From Lachnospiraceae bacterium (GTDB lineage Bacteria; Bacillota; Clostridia; Lachnospirales; Lachnospiraceae): a stretch of DNA of 64,000 nt. The DNA lies in contig SVDZ01000005.1 of the NCBI GenBank assembly GCA_015057625.1, positions 78,621 through 142,620 on the forward strand, read 5' to 3'. Shown here in pieces: positions 54,712 through 63,301 of this stretch (positions are counted from its first letter, which is position 1; every line of letters begins with the position of its first letter). The notes below the pieces were generated by a model that saw only the letters and a list, made by a program, of their open reading frames with translations, searched no databases and was not told the DNA's origin. A program made the position numbers and the translations under genes.

Positions 54712-56274
54712 TTAGAACAGCTTCTGCAATCTCTCAAGATATGCAATGGACTCCGCCATTCTGTTTTTGCCGAAGGACTTGTTCATATAAACTACAAGTT
54801 CCTTAAGTTCATCTCTAAGCATCGCTAAGTTGAGTGACTCAAACTTACGGAATATCTTTGTTGCAAGAACATAATCTATTCCGTCCAGTTCATCTCCTCC
54901 GCACGCTACATATACAGGAACAAACATGCCCATCTGTTTTATAATACGGTTACCAAAAGCTACACGCAACTTGTCAATTACCCAAAGGTCAAGCTGATGT
55001 ATCTTCTTAAGGTTTTCTTCCGAAACCGGATATTTTTCAAACGCCTCATTGAACATAGCGTTTAGATGTTCAAAACTAAGTGTAAGTGGTTCTGTGTCTT
55101 CAGCCTCAAATGCAACACCCTTTGCATCAAGATTGATAGGCTGTGCACGGTCGTATACCTTATCAGAAATAGCATATGTAGAATCATCGTTATTAGCTGT
55201 TCCGACATACCAGATGTTCTGAGGTATTCTTAATTTTCCGTGATCTAAGTTAACCGGATCTGAACTCCATACGTTAGGTACAATGTCAAGTTCCCACTCA
55301 TCCGCATTAGGCATTTCAAGAATAGAAAGCATTTCAGCGAAATAGTACTCAATTCTCGCGATATTCATCTCGTCGAGAAGGATCAAGTTGACATTGTCAT
55401 TGTAACTTGCTTCATATATTCTTCTTAAAACTTCTGTTTCATTAAAGTTCTTTGTAAATTCATTGAAGTAACCAAAAAGTTCTGTTCTGTCACGCCATGA
55501 CGGCTGAACAGATGCGATGGTTGTATCTACCTGTAAAAACTTACCAAATGAATACGGTAAGGAAGTTTTACCTGTTCCGGAAATACCCTGAAGGATAATA
55601 AGCTTTGTGGAAGCCATACCTGCCAGGAACAATCGTACAGTTTTTATGTCGTAGTAAAGATGCATCCTTGAGCACGCGAACATTCTGAATCGTTCGCATA
55701 TTCCCTCAAGAGTGATCTCATTGTCATATGCAGGTGGTGTGTAATCTTTGTAGAACATATCTACTTCGTAAAGTTTTGAGAATCTTCTTGTAGAAGTGAT
55801 GATAATTCCTTCCTCACCTGCTGCCTGCTGAATATTTTCAGGATCTTCATTTTCGAAGTCTGTATCCGCAAGACTGAGTGAACTGCCTGAGCCACCGCCG
55901 ATCTGTGCCACTTTCATAGCCATAATCTCGTCTTTTTCTTTCATCATTCTCATAACCTGCTTCTGAAGTACTGAGATTTCTTCAAGTAAATCTTCGTTGC
56001 TAACTATAGAATGTCTGAATCTCACATATTTGCGGATAGCCATAATTATCAACATGACGATTATGAGATATACCGCAACAACTAAAACTATTGCCAATAT
56101 GGACAAAATCCACTCGGCCACAGTAAATTTTTCGGAATATACTTTGAAAATGTCTATGTACTTTTTTACGTTGAATATCTTTAGAAATCCTTCGCCTATG
56201 CCTTTAAAAATGGTTGCATATCCTTGAAGCATTTCTGAGATAAATTCAAAAAACCATCTCAAAAATCTGTCCAT
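54712..56274 (-). CDS. Membrane-anchored McrB-like AAA+ ATPase
   Basis: A 520-residue protein. Residues 1-50 form an amphipathic helical head. Residues 53-80 are a membrane helix, followed by a short coiled coil (EEISVLQKQVMRMMKEKDEIM) and a Gly/Ser linker. From 185 the AAA+ domain has Walker A GISGTGKT (230-237), VQPSWRDRTELFGYFNEF (256-273), Walker B LILLDEMN (297-304), sensor block GTANND (358-363) and DKVYDRA (371-377). This set is characteristic of the McrB branch of AAA+ proteins (the LLDEMN box). The methylated-DNA-binding domain of restriction McrB is absent and replaced by the membrane anchor. Upstream AGGGGTG ribosome site at ATG 56274. Its partner is the DUF2357-like protein. Probable role: a membrane motor for surface-fibre assembly or secretion; restriction is unlikely. 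Confidence 0.83.
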   Translation of the reverse strand: MDRFLRWFFEFISEMLQGYATIFKGIGEGFLKIFNVKKYIDIFKVYSEKFTVAEWILSILAIVLVVAVYLIIVMLIIMAIRKYVRFRHSIVSNEDLLEEISVLQKQVMRMMKEKDEIMAMKVAQIGGGSGSSLSLADTDFENEDPENIQQAAGEEGIIITSTRRFSKLYEVDMFYKDYTPPAYDNEITLEGICERFRMFACSRMHLYYDIKTVRLFLAGMASTKLIILQGISGTGKTSLPYSFGKFLQVDTTIASVQPSWRDRTELFGYFNEFTKNFNETEVLRRIYEASYNDNVNLILLDEMNIARIEYYFAEMLSILEMPNADEWELDIVPNVWSSDPVNLDHGKLRIPQNIWYVGTANNDDSTYAISDKVYDRAQPINLDAKGVAFEAEDTEPLTLSFEHLNAMFNEAFEKYPVSEENLKKIHQLDLWVIDKLRVAFGNRIIKQMGMFVPVYVACGGDELDGIDYVLATKIFRKFESLNLAMLRDELKELVVYMNKSFGKNRMAESIAYLERLQKLF

Positions 56275-56362
56275 ACGGTCACCCCTTGCTTTTCATCCTG
56301 CCACGGCACATCAATTTATGCCTTCGGCTATACTCAATAAATTTTAGTGTTTCATATTATTT

Positions 56363-57160
56363 TTAAGCTTCTTCCTGTTCAACACTTTCTGCTATTTCTT
56401 CATCTTGTTCCACAACAGTGTCTAAAATATCATCTGCAGGATCTGCTTCAACTTTTTCTGCCATCTCCTCTGCTGCCTGCTCTGTTCCCTTGATATTCTG
56501 TTCGGTTGTCGTCTGTGCCTGCGCTGCCTGCGCCTGTGCTTCTTTCTGCTGTTTAGCAAGATATTCCTCAATAGCCTTCTTTTTAATTTCTTCCTCATCC
56601 ACATCCTGAAGACCTTCTGTCTTAACTTCAATAAGTGTCTGAATGAACTTATAAAGCTCGAATAAGAAGATGATTGCTATTGGAATAATAATGCAGATAA
56701 AGAATCCCTTCTGTGTCTGAACGAAATCGAGAGCCACTCCGACTTTTCCAAAGCTCTTTCCTGTCCACTTACCAATAATGTCTGCAGGTACAACAGGAAT
56801 CTCGTCATCCACAGGGTTGTTATCACCTCGTGTGATAAAGCTTATTGAATTGTCTTTTTTTTCGATTTTGACAATTCTATGGGTATTAATAATCTTTGTA
56901 TCCTCTACGATTGTGTAGAATGTGATTACATCATTTTCTTTCAATGAATAAAGATCATCAACTTTCTTTACAAGAATCAAATCTCCTTTGTTGAATGTCG
57001 GCTTCATTGAGTTAGACTGTACGCTCATCGGTGTGTAACCAAACAATCTGGCAACGCCATCGTTCTTGGTTGATGTAAGCACTGTAAGTGTCACAAAAAA
57101 TGCGACAATCAATAAAACCCATGCCAATATGTCTGCTGCTACTTCAAATACTCTTTTCAT
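56363..57160 (-). CDS. Type I signal peptidase, ER/SipW-type (first in the locus)
   Basis: A 265-residue membrane peptidase. Helix one (about 8-30), nucleophile Ser51 in VQSNSMKPTFNKGD, His94 in INTHRIVKIE, and the acidic GDNNPVDDE block (112-120). A second helix (152-170) is followed by a cytosolic tail with KKKAIEEYLAKQQ at 193-205 and an Ala/Gln/Glu-rich end of about 60 residues. The Ser-His architecture and the tail motif match the second signal peptidase at 51743-52462. Two related but diverged peptidases in one operon suggest different substrates, for example major versus minor subunits. It lies between a pilin-like gene and the AAA+ gene. Confidence 0.88.
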   Translation of the reverse strand: MKRVFEVAADILAWVLLIVAFFVTLTVLTSTKNDGVARLFGYTPMSVQSNSMKPTFNKGDLILVKKVDDLYSLKENDVITFYTIVEDTKIINTHRIVKIEKKDNSISFITRGDNNPVDDEIPVVPADIIGKWTGKSFGKVGVALDFVQTQKGFFICIIIPIAIIFLFELYKFIQTLIEVKTEGLQDVDEEEIKKKAIEEYLAKQQKEAQAQAAQAQTTTEQNIKGTEQAAEEMAEKVEADPADDILDTVVEQDEEIAESVEQEEA

Positions 57161-57238
57161 AATTTTAGTTTCCTTTTCGTTTTATTCTGCTGTTACTATG
57201 TTGCTTTTCAATTTACTATTTTTTTATATTTGCTACCT

Positions 57239-57952
57239 TTATGTTGTCGTCGCGATACTAAACTGCATCGTAAACTTTACGGTGCCCCCAATAATGTCAT
57301 CAATACAATCAGGGTCATTTCCCTCAAGCCAGATAACAACTGTGTATTTGTCCCTATCTTTTGGCTTGAACCCTTCTTTTCGATTGGTCATTACCATATT
57401 TGACGTGATGAACTCCTTATCACAATCTCCTTCTTTTCCTTCGCCATTTGATTTGGTTTTGCCGTAAACCGTCTTTTCACCATTTTGATAAATCGCCACC
57501 CTGATAGCTTCATCTACATTCTTCGTAACATTCTCAATAACGAGTTTTCCGTCATATGAAAGTGTGTCACTTCCTGCGTTAATCAGATAAAATGTATATG
57601 CTATGTAATTGGTTCCGTTATGGCTTCCGTTTATTTTGTCGATATTTTCCGGCAAATCATGTCCGCTGATGTTCGTCATATCATATACTATGTTTGCGCT
57701 GAGCCTTGATATGGCCTCATTATAATCCGGCGTTTCCGACAGGCACAAGCCCTGCCTTGCCATGTCATATTTGTTTACTTTTACGGTGAAACTACCAAAC
57801 TTATCATAGAAGTAAGATATCGCATACGCTACTGCCAGTATAGATACCAGCAATCCAACCAAAAGTGCCAGTACTCTCGATAACAGAGCGCTTCGTTTTA
57901 CTTCCTTAGCCGTTCTTCTAAGTTCCACAATATTTTTCATATCCTCTGCCAC
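57239..57952 (-). CDS. Pilin-like surface protein related to the major subunit
   Basis: A 237-residue protein. A helical cytosolic head (DMKNIVELRRTAKEVKRSALLSR) precedes one helix (about 25-45) ending VAYAISYFYDKFG; the usual Trp of the SipW junction is missing (S-Y-F instead). The mature domain is beta-rich, with the C-terminal block TVVIWLEGNDPDCIDD followed by VKFTMQFSIA. The IW-x-EG-x-D-x-x-C core matches the end of the major-subunit candidate (49840-50676), so the two are probably homologous. A GTG start at 57952 has the ribosome site AAGGGG at correct spacing and is used. Second gene of the assembly operon. A tip, base or initiator subunit is inferred. Confidence 0.7.
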   Translation of the reverse strand: MAEDMKNIVELRRTAKEVKRSALLSRVLALLVGLLVSILAVAYAISYFYDKFGSFTVKVNKYDMARQGLCLSETPDYNEAISRLSANIVYDMTNISGHDLPENIDKINGSHNGTNYIAYTFYLINAGSDTLSYDGKLVIENVTKNVDEAIRVAIYQNGEKTVYGKTKSNGEGKEGDCDKEFITSNMVMTNRKEGFKPKDRDKYTVVIWLEGNDPDCIDDIIGGTVKFTMQFSIATTT

Positions 57953-57983
57953 GTTATCGCCCCTTTTCTCTCATTTCAGACTG

Positions 57984-58742
57984 TTAGTCTTCGTTCTTCT
58001 TTCTGAGATACCTGTCACCCACAAACTTTCCAATCAGTGGTCCGGTACCATACATACACTGAGCCTGATAAAGTTTTTCAGCCTGCTCCGCCGTCGAAAC
58101 GCCATCGGCAATAGCTTCTGCTCCAAGTCCATGTGCAAACTCTACCATAGAACTTACCGCTGACAACGATCTGTCGTCATCCTTCAGGTAACCAATAACA
58201 GCCTTGCTTAGCTGTACATAATCCACCGGAAAATAAGCTAATCTCATAAGCGGAGAATTCACTCCACCAAACTCTGTTATCATAAAATGGAATCCTCTGT
58301 TGCGAAGATTTTCAATGTTCCTGCTATGCAATTGATTTCCTTCAACCAAAATATCCGGACTCAATTCAAAGCATATCTTGTTAGTGTCTATCTCTGCCTC
58401 CTCAACCGTTTTAACTATAGCGTGTTGCATACCTCGCATCTCTAGGTACTTCAAAGGCATATATACTGACACCCATCTGAAATAGTAGTCTCTTTTTTGG
58501 AGACTCTTAATTGATTCCAGAACCTGTGCAAATTCAAGTTCAAATAGAGAAACACACTGATTGCTCAGTTCTGCAACTTTGCGAAATGTCTCTGGCATCA
58601 GTGTGCCAAGATCAGGTGTATTAAGTTTTGTTTTCGATTGGAGAAATGCGATATCGCCGGATTCAAACCCTCGAATTCCTCTGTAAAGAACCTCTATCGC
58701 CCTAAGTCCTCCAACTTTAGTTTCCATAACTTCATTTTCCAT
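57984..58742 (-). CDS. Degenerate EAL-domain protein
   Basis: A 252-residue cytosolic protein with an EAL (c-di-GMP phosphodiesterase) fold but poor catalytic motifs. The EAL box reads EVL (17-19), the Glu-x-x-x block is FELSPDIL (125-132), the DDFG motif is TEFGG (156-160), the Lys of the VD-x-x-K-x-D motif is Gln (VDYVQLSKA, 173-181), and AEG-x-E is ADGVS (212-216). Hydrolysis of c-di-GMP is therefore unlikely; binding of a ligand or a partner is more plausible. The start is placed at 58742 because longer frames begin upstream of, or inside, the promoter at 58819-58847. It is the first gene of the assembly operon, so may control it. Sequence-based evidence for inactivity is good, but the function is inferred. 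Confidence 0.78.
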   Translation of the reverse strand: MENEVMETKVGGLRAIEVLYRGIRGFESGDIAFLQSKTKLNTPDLGTLMPETFRKVAELSNQCVSLFELEFAQVLESIKSLQKRDYYFRWVSVYMPLKYLEMRGMQHAIVKTVEEAEIDTNKICFELSPDILVEGNQLHSRNIENLRNRGFHFMITEFGGVNSPLMRLAYFPVDYVQLSKAVIGYLKDDDRSLSAVSSMVEFAHGLGAEAIADGVSTAEQAEKLYQAQCMYGTGPLIGKFVGDRYLRKKNED

Positions 58743-58818
58743 ACTTTTTTCTCTCTTAATACGTTCGTGTTTTTCAGCCACAAAAAATGGCATATTCCGA
58801 CAGTTATTCTTATATAAA

Positions 58819-58847
58819 ATTATAAGTTTTATGGCATGATATGTCAA
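58819..58847 (-). promoter_or_regulatory. Perfect-consensus promoter of the assembly operon
   Basis: On the minus strand TTGACA (58842-58847), 17 bases, TATAAT (58819-58824): a complete sigma-A consensus. Transcription should start near 58812, about 70 bases before the ATG at 58742. It rules out the longer frame of the EAL gene that would start at 58859. Confidence 0.93.
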
Positions 58848-58976
58848 GAAAATTGGCATATTACGAGAGGAGTGTGCAGTTTAAACAACTATAATGATTT
58901 TGGAAGTAACATTTCCGTACAACATAATTAAAGTACATTTAAAATCAACAATTATCTAATTATACACAAAAGACAA

Positions 58977-59006
58977 GACCTGCATTGGCGATTGCCAATG
59001 CAGGTC
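58977..59006 (-). terminator. Terminator of the two-component operon
   Basis: Perfect 13-bp stem GACCTGCATTGGC / GCCAATGCAGGTC with loop GATT, about 45 bases after the response-regulator stop. It is followed on the transcribed strand by TTGTCTTTTG. The stretch between it and the promoter at 58819-58847 shows no gene. Confidence 0.85.
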
Positions 59007-59052
59007 TGCTATTATGATCATTCTATAAGCATTTAGTCTATGATTTATCATT

Positions 59053-59706
59053 TTAATCAAGTCCGTTCTTAACAGCATACACCGCAAGCTGGGTTCTGTC
59101 CTTTAATTCAAGTTTTTCAAGCACTTTTGATATTATGTTTCTCACTGTGCCATCACTCAAAAACAATTCTGAAGCAATTTCTTTGTTGTCGTAGCCATCT
59201 GCCACCAGTTTCACCACATCAAGTTCTCTCTCTGTCAACATTTCAATCTTTTCGTCCTTCTGTGCTCCATCGTTCTTGTTTCCCATATCGTAACCGCTAA
59301 GCATCACCTTATAGACTCCTTCACCGAATACGTTTATTCCATTGTAGACACTCTTGATTCCCGAGATGATTTTTGCGTCTTCCATTTCTTTTAAAATGTA
59401 ACCGTCTGCACCGCTTCGAAGCGCCTTGTCTATGGTTTCCTTGTCATCAAATGTTGTGAGAACCAACGCTTTTATTCCCGGACAATTTTCTTTTATCGCC
59501 TGTATGCCATATGCTCCGTCATAATCAGGCATTCTCATATCCATAAGCACTATATCCGGTTTATACACTTTTGACATTTCAAAAGCCTGTTTTCCGTTTT
59601 CTGCCAGGGCAACTACCTCTATCTCTTCATCCTGCTCTAATATGGCTTTTAATCCCTGTCTCAATATTTTTATGTCATCGGCAATTATTACTTTTATCTT
59701 GTCCAT
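59053..59706 (-). CDS. LuxR/NarL-family response regulator
   Basis: A 217-residue two-domain regulator. The receiver domain has the acidic pair Asp10/Asp11 (IIADD), the phosphorylation site Asp56 in DIVLMDMRMPD, then a Thr in VLTTFDD and Lys in YILKEME. A linker follows. The C-terminal NarL-type helix-turn-helix is LTERELDVVKLVADGYDNKEIASELFLSDGTVRNIISKVL. The ATG at 59706 follows GGAGA; an earlier TTG at 59724 is unlikely. It is the last gene of the operon behind the histidine kinase at 59799-61100. Being the nearest regulator to the assembly operon (promoter about 200 bases away), it is a candidate regulator of it; the direct link is inference. Confidence 0.93.
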   Translation of the reverse strand: MDKIKVIIADDIKILRQGLKAILEQDEEIEVVALAENGKQAFEMSKVYKPDIVLMDMRMPDYDGAYGIQAIKENCPGIKALVLTTFDDKETIDKALRSGADGYILKEMEDAKIISGIKSVYNGINVFGEGVYKVMLSGYDMGNKNDGAQKDEKIEMLTERELDVVKLVADGYDNKEIASELFLSDGTVRNIISKVLEKLELKDRTQLAVYAVKNGLD

Positions 59707-59798
59707 TTGTTCTCCAATACTCAAATTATCAAAAATGATAATTGAATTATCCTTTCCGTATAGTTAATGTTTTTCATTTAATCTGTTTTTTACATCTG

Positions 59799-61100
59799 CT
59801 ATTTAATAGGTATCTGAATTCTGGTCAGGAATCCCTGATTTTTAGAGGATACGAATCTTACTTTTCCTTTTACTTTTTCGATACGCTCTTTGATTCCTTT
59901 TATTCCATTGCTCTCAACTATCATATCACAACCCACACCGTCATCAGCAATAACTGCTTCCAAGCTATGATCTTTAAATTTCAGGACGATATCCATTTTT
60001 TTAGCTCCGGAATATTTGATTGCGTTTGTAATAAGTTCTCTGACCGTATCATACACCACATTCGAAAGATGGGAATATTTTTCTGAATCCTTACCTTTAA
60101 CTGTGACAACGACATTCATCTCTTTTACCTGATTGGCCAACTGCATAACACCCTTTGTGACAAGTTCGTTGTTATTTCCCTGTCTGAGCATATTAATTGA
60201 CTCTCTGAGTTCTTTTATTCCGTTTCCGGTAAGAATTCTCGCCTCTGAAATATATTCCTCAGCTTCCTCTTTTTTGTCGTTTTTAACTGATATCTCAGCA
60301 AGTTTCATATAGGACTGAATCATAGTTAATGTATGTCCCGCAGTGTCGTGTACCTGCTGTGCTATTCTGTTTCTCTCTGTCTCGATAATAAGTTTCTCAT
60401 TTGTTATGATGAGTTCTCTCTTCAGATCCAGGAACTGATATTTGAAGGTAGCAAAAAGCACCAGCACCATAGATGCCGCAAAACCTACTGAGTTCGTATC
60501 ATATTTAAGCCAATCTCCAAATATAATATTGAACATACTGAAGAATGTCGGTATCAATACTGACAATACAATAAGAACCTTCGCCTTGTTCTTGTGTTCC
60601 TCACTCTCTTCCTTTTTGTCTCTTATATTTATGGCCTTAAAGAGAAGTACTGCTCCCAATATTACATAGATATAAATAGATAAAAAGTTAGTATAAAACA
60701 ACACTCCATGTTTAACTTTATCCATAGAGAATTCTGTGTAATACAAATGATGAAATGGATTTGTCACCATTGCAAAATAATGGAAAGTCGGCAGTATGAA
60801 TGCCGCGAACACAATCTTCCCCGTAAGTTTCTTCTGACAATATGGAATGGCAAATAAAAGCCAGAACATTCCCATATAGCAAACGCCAATATTTCCATAT
60901 AAGTAGCTTATCAAAAATTGCAGTTCTGTCTCAGACATAAATACCAAGAGCTGAGAGCTGCACCACACTGCTACCATCCCCATACACGCCAGACAAAGTT
61001 TTGCCGACAATTCCTGATTTCCTCTAAACAGCAGTGCTGCCATACTAAATATGACAGTCACTGTTACTATTAGATTAATTATTCCCATAATTAATGTCAT
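59799..61100 (-). CDS. Membrane sensor histidine kinase (HisKA_3, LiaS/NarX-like)
   Basis: A 433-residue kinase. About seven membrane helices occupy residues 1-225 with little external sequence. Then a HisKA_3 block holds the phospho-acceptor His in RNRIAQQVHDTAGHTLTMIQSYMKLAE, and the ATPase domain follows (VVYDTVRELITNAIKYSGAKKMDIVL with Asn of the N box, then DDGVGCDMIVESNGIKGIKERIEKVKGKV). The multi-helix sensor suggests it detects a membrane-embedded or envelope signal. The start is at 61100 (ATG, site AGGTG). It pairs with the response regulator directly downstream and follows the large membrane protein gene by about 30 bases, so the three probably form one operon. Confidence 0.92.
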   Translation of the reverse strand: MTLIMGIINLIVTVTVIFSMAALLFRGNQELSAKLCLACMGMVAVWCSSQLLVFMSETELQFLISYLYGNIGVCYMGMFWLLFAIPYCQKKLTGKIVFAAFILPTFHYFAMVTNPFHHLYYTEFSMDKVKHGVLFYTNFLSIYIYVILGAVLLFKAINIRDKKEESEEHKNKAKVLIVLSVLIPTFFSMFNIIFGDWLKYDTNSVGFAASMVLVLFATFKYQFLDLKRELIITNEKLIIETERNRIAQQVHDTAGHTLTMIQSYMKLAEISVKNDKKEEAEEYISEARILTGNGIKELRESINMLRQGNNNELVTKGVMQLANQVKEMNVVVTVKGKDSEKYSHLSNVVYDTVRELITNAIKYSGAKKMDIVLKFKDHSLEAVIADDGVGCDMIVESNGIKGIKERIEKVKGKVRFVSSKNQGFLTRIQIPIK

Positions 61101-61129
61101 TGTTATCACCTATTTCTTAAAATTATGCC

Positions 61130-63301
61130 TTATTCTTCTGAGTTTGTTGTTTCTAAAACAATCGCTTCAACAATGTTTGTTTTTTCGCTATTTTCTTCAA
61201 CTTTTTTAGGTACTGCATTGATTCCTTTTTCATCAATTGCATTTTTGTTTTCATCATCTGCTTCCATATTTGATGTCTGTGTACCGTCTGTATTCTCAGT
61301 ATTCTTTTCTCTCTTTTCAAGAAATACTGCAATTGCCACGAATGCGATTCCTACAAGCATCAGATAACACCACCATGGAATACTGCTCCAGAAGCTAGCT
61401 GTGATATTTACTGTATGTACAACCATACATCCAAGCCCTGAAATCCAGTAAAGTTTCTTTGATGAGATAATTCCGTAAAGAATACATGCTGAATATGACA
61501 CTGCAAATACGACTGCACATACGAGATGCTGCTCCTCTGAAACATTATGTACCAATAATACAAACAATGAAATCATTACTGCGATGTTCTGCATTATATC
61601 CATCGCACCATTCTCATCATACCAAATCTGCTTCATAACGACAATAGCAATCACTATTCCGACAACGAACCATTCGATTACTAAATATTCAGGAATTGGA
61701 ATGATGTATCCTGTCAATTTGTTCATTAATAACAATCCGCATACAACACAGATTGTGTAGATGATTTTTTTGCTCGCTACATTATTAATGAAGATAGTTG
61801 TGAAGAGCAAAATACTCATAACTATTGTCAATACTACAACCGGAACCACTCCGAATAAGTACTCTAACAATGAGCTTGTTTCAGGCCTTAATGCGATTAC
61901 CAAAATCATTCCCTGAAGTCCAAGTAAATTTAATGCTGCACTGATGTATCTGTTATCATTTTCTTTGAAATAGAATACTATCATTCCCACTGCACTGATC
62001 AATGCATATGGAACTATATTTTCAACCTTAAGGTCAGCATTGAAAAGCTGTCCGTAACTGTTTAAGACTGCAAGTAATACTACAAATACTCTGAGTTCTT
62101 TTCTGTCTAATACAAACTGTAAAGCTACTACAATTAAGAATGCTACTGCCAATACTAATGTATCTGAAAGTTCCAAGTATCTGTTGCAGTCAAACATAAA
62201 TGTGTATATGAAAAGGCAAATACTTGCGCTGTTTAACAATCTCATTGGATTGATTTTTTCGCTCTTCATGTCAACTACTGTCGCTGTCCAGATTGACAAT
62301 ACCATAAATGGAACTACCATAAATGATGCATGTGCTACCAATTCGATGTTAAATACAAACATCACACCCCCGATTATGTCAAGCACTCCAAGTACCACTT
62401 CTGCAAATGCATTGTTTGGTAAGATATATCCCATAAAATGTACAATGCCAAATGCAACTACAATAAGCTGAATTTTCTGAATTAATGTAAGTGTTTTTTT
62501 CAAATAATCGAATCCGATTTTTTCACAATTGGTGCTAAAGATGTTAATCATCATCAATACGATTGCCCAAATTGTAAACATGATATTGAAGTTTCCGTGT
62601 GTGATTGCACATGTTCCGATCGAGAATGCTACTAATAAGATATACCCTACAATCAGGTCACTCTTTTTCTTTTCTAAAACAAACTTTGCAGCCATAAGAA
62701 CAATTGCTGTTCCAAGTGAAATTGTCACTCTGCTCCAAAAGTCATCCATATGGTTGCTTCTCGCAATTATATATGTGAGAAAACCTGCTGTTGCCGTTCC
62801 AAGATAATACAAAGCGTTGGCTGTTTTTTCAAGTTTATACTTCTCACCTACAACATACTTTCCTGCAAACAAAGCTGCCATCGCAACAAAGAGGCACACC
62901 TCTTTTTCAATATCATTCAAATATCCCCATGCGTTTGTTACAAAAACACATCCTCCAATGAATATAAGAATAGTACCGATAATTAACAATAAATTTGCTT
63001 TTATGTTATTCAGTGTTTTGCTGTTTGTTTTTTTATTGTTTGGTTTATTATTGTTTATTTCATTATTAGCAGTTGAATTTTTGTTAGTTTTTACACTACT
63101 AACTCCCGTGTAATATGGGACATTGTTAGCTTTATTGTTAGCGTTATTATTAGTAGTATTATTGTTTGTTCTCATACTGCTAACTCCCACATAATATGGG
63201 ATATTATTTGGGGTATTATTATTTGGGATATTATTATTTGGAATTTCACTATTATTTCCCATATTATTTTCCATATTATTTCCGGTTTCCATATTTTCCA
63301 T
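61130..63301 (-). CDS. Large polytopic membrane protein with Asn-rich N-terminus
   Basis: About 720 residues. Residues 1-80 are low complexity, Asn/Thr-rich and contain two near-identical segments VPYYTGVSSVKTNKN and IPYYVGVSSMRTNNN. From about residue 90 there are about 20 membrane helices (LLIIGTILIFIGGCVFVTNAWGYLND, TANALYYLGTATAGFLTYII, and so on) until residue 650, then a charged cytosolic tail. The pattern resembles a poorly described family of actinobacterial/Firmicute membrane proteins (SCO7613-like). The start is placed at 63301 with AAAGG nine bases upstream; ATGs at 63310 and 63307 are too close to that site. It lies just upstream of the two-component genes, so a role in sensing envelope state is possible but unproven. 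Confidence 0.65.
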   Translation of the reverse strand: MENMETGNNMENNMGNNSEIPNNNIPNNNTPNNIPYYVGVSSMRTNNNTTNNNANNKANNVPYYTGVSSVKTNKNSTANNEINNNKPNNKKTNSKTLNNIKANLLLIIGTILIFIGGCVFVTNAWGYLNDIEKEVCLFVAMAALFAGKYVVGEKYKLEKTANALYYLGTATAGFLTYIIARSNHMDDFWSRVTISLGTAIVLMAAKFVLEKKKSDLIVGYILLVAFSIGTCAITHGNFNIMFTIWAIVLMMINIFSTNCEKIGFDYLKKTLTLIQKIQLIVVAFGIVHFMGYILPNNAFAEVVLGVLDIIGGVMFVFNIELVAHASFMVVPFMVLSIWTATVVDMKSEKINPMRLLNSASICLFIYTFMFDCNRYLELSDTLVLAVAFLIVVALQFVLDRKELRVFVVLLAVLNSYGQLFNADLKVENIVPYALISAVGMIVFYFKENDNRYISAALNLLGLQGMILVIALRPETSSLLEYLFGVVPVVVLTIVMSILLFTTIFINNVASKKIIYTICVVCGLLLMNKLTGYIIPIPEYLVIEWFVVGIVIAIVVMKQIWYDENGAMDIMQNIAVMISLFVLLVHNVSEEQHLVCAVVFAVSYSACILYGIISSKKLYWISGLGCMVVHTVNITASFWSSIPWWCYLMLVGIAFVAIAVFLEKREKNTENTDGTQTSNMEADDENKNAIDEKGINAVPKKVEENSEKTNIVEAIVLETTNSEE

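Noticed and set aside
52437..56274. A Type IV (McrBC) restriction system
   Set aside because: The ATPase has a membrane anchor instead of a DNA-binding domain, the partner lacks a visible nuclease, and both genes are embedded between signal peptidase genes.
58743..58859. N-terminal extension of the EAL protein
   Set aside because: The upstream starts lie before or inside the perfect promoter at 58819-58847 or lack a ribosome site; the added residues show no domain.
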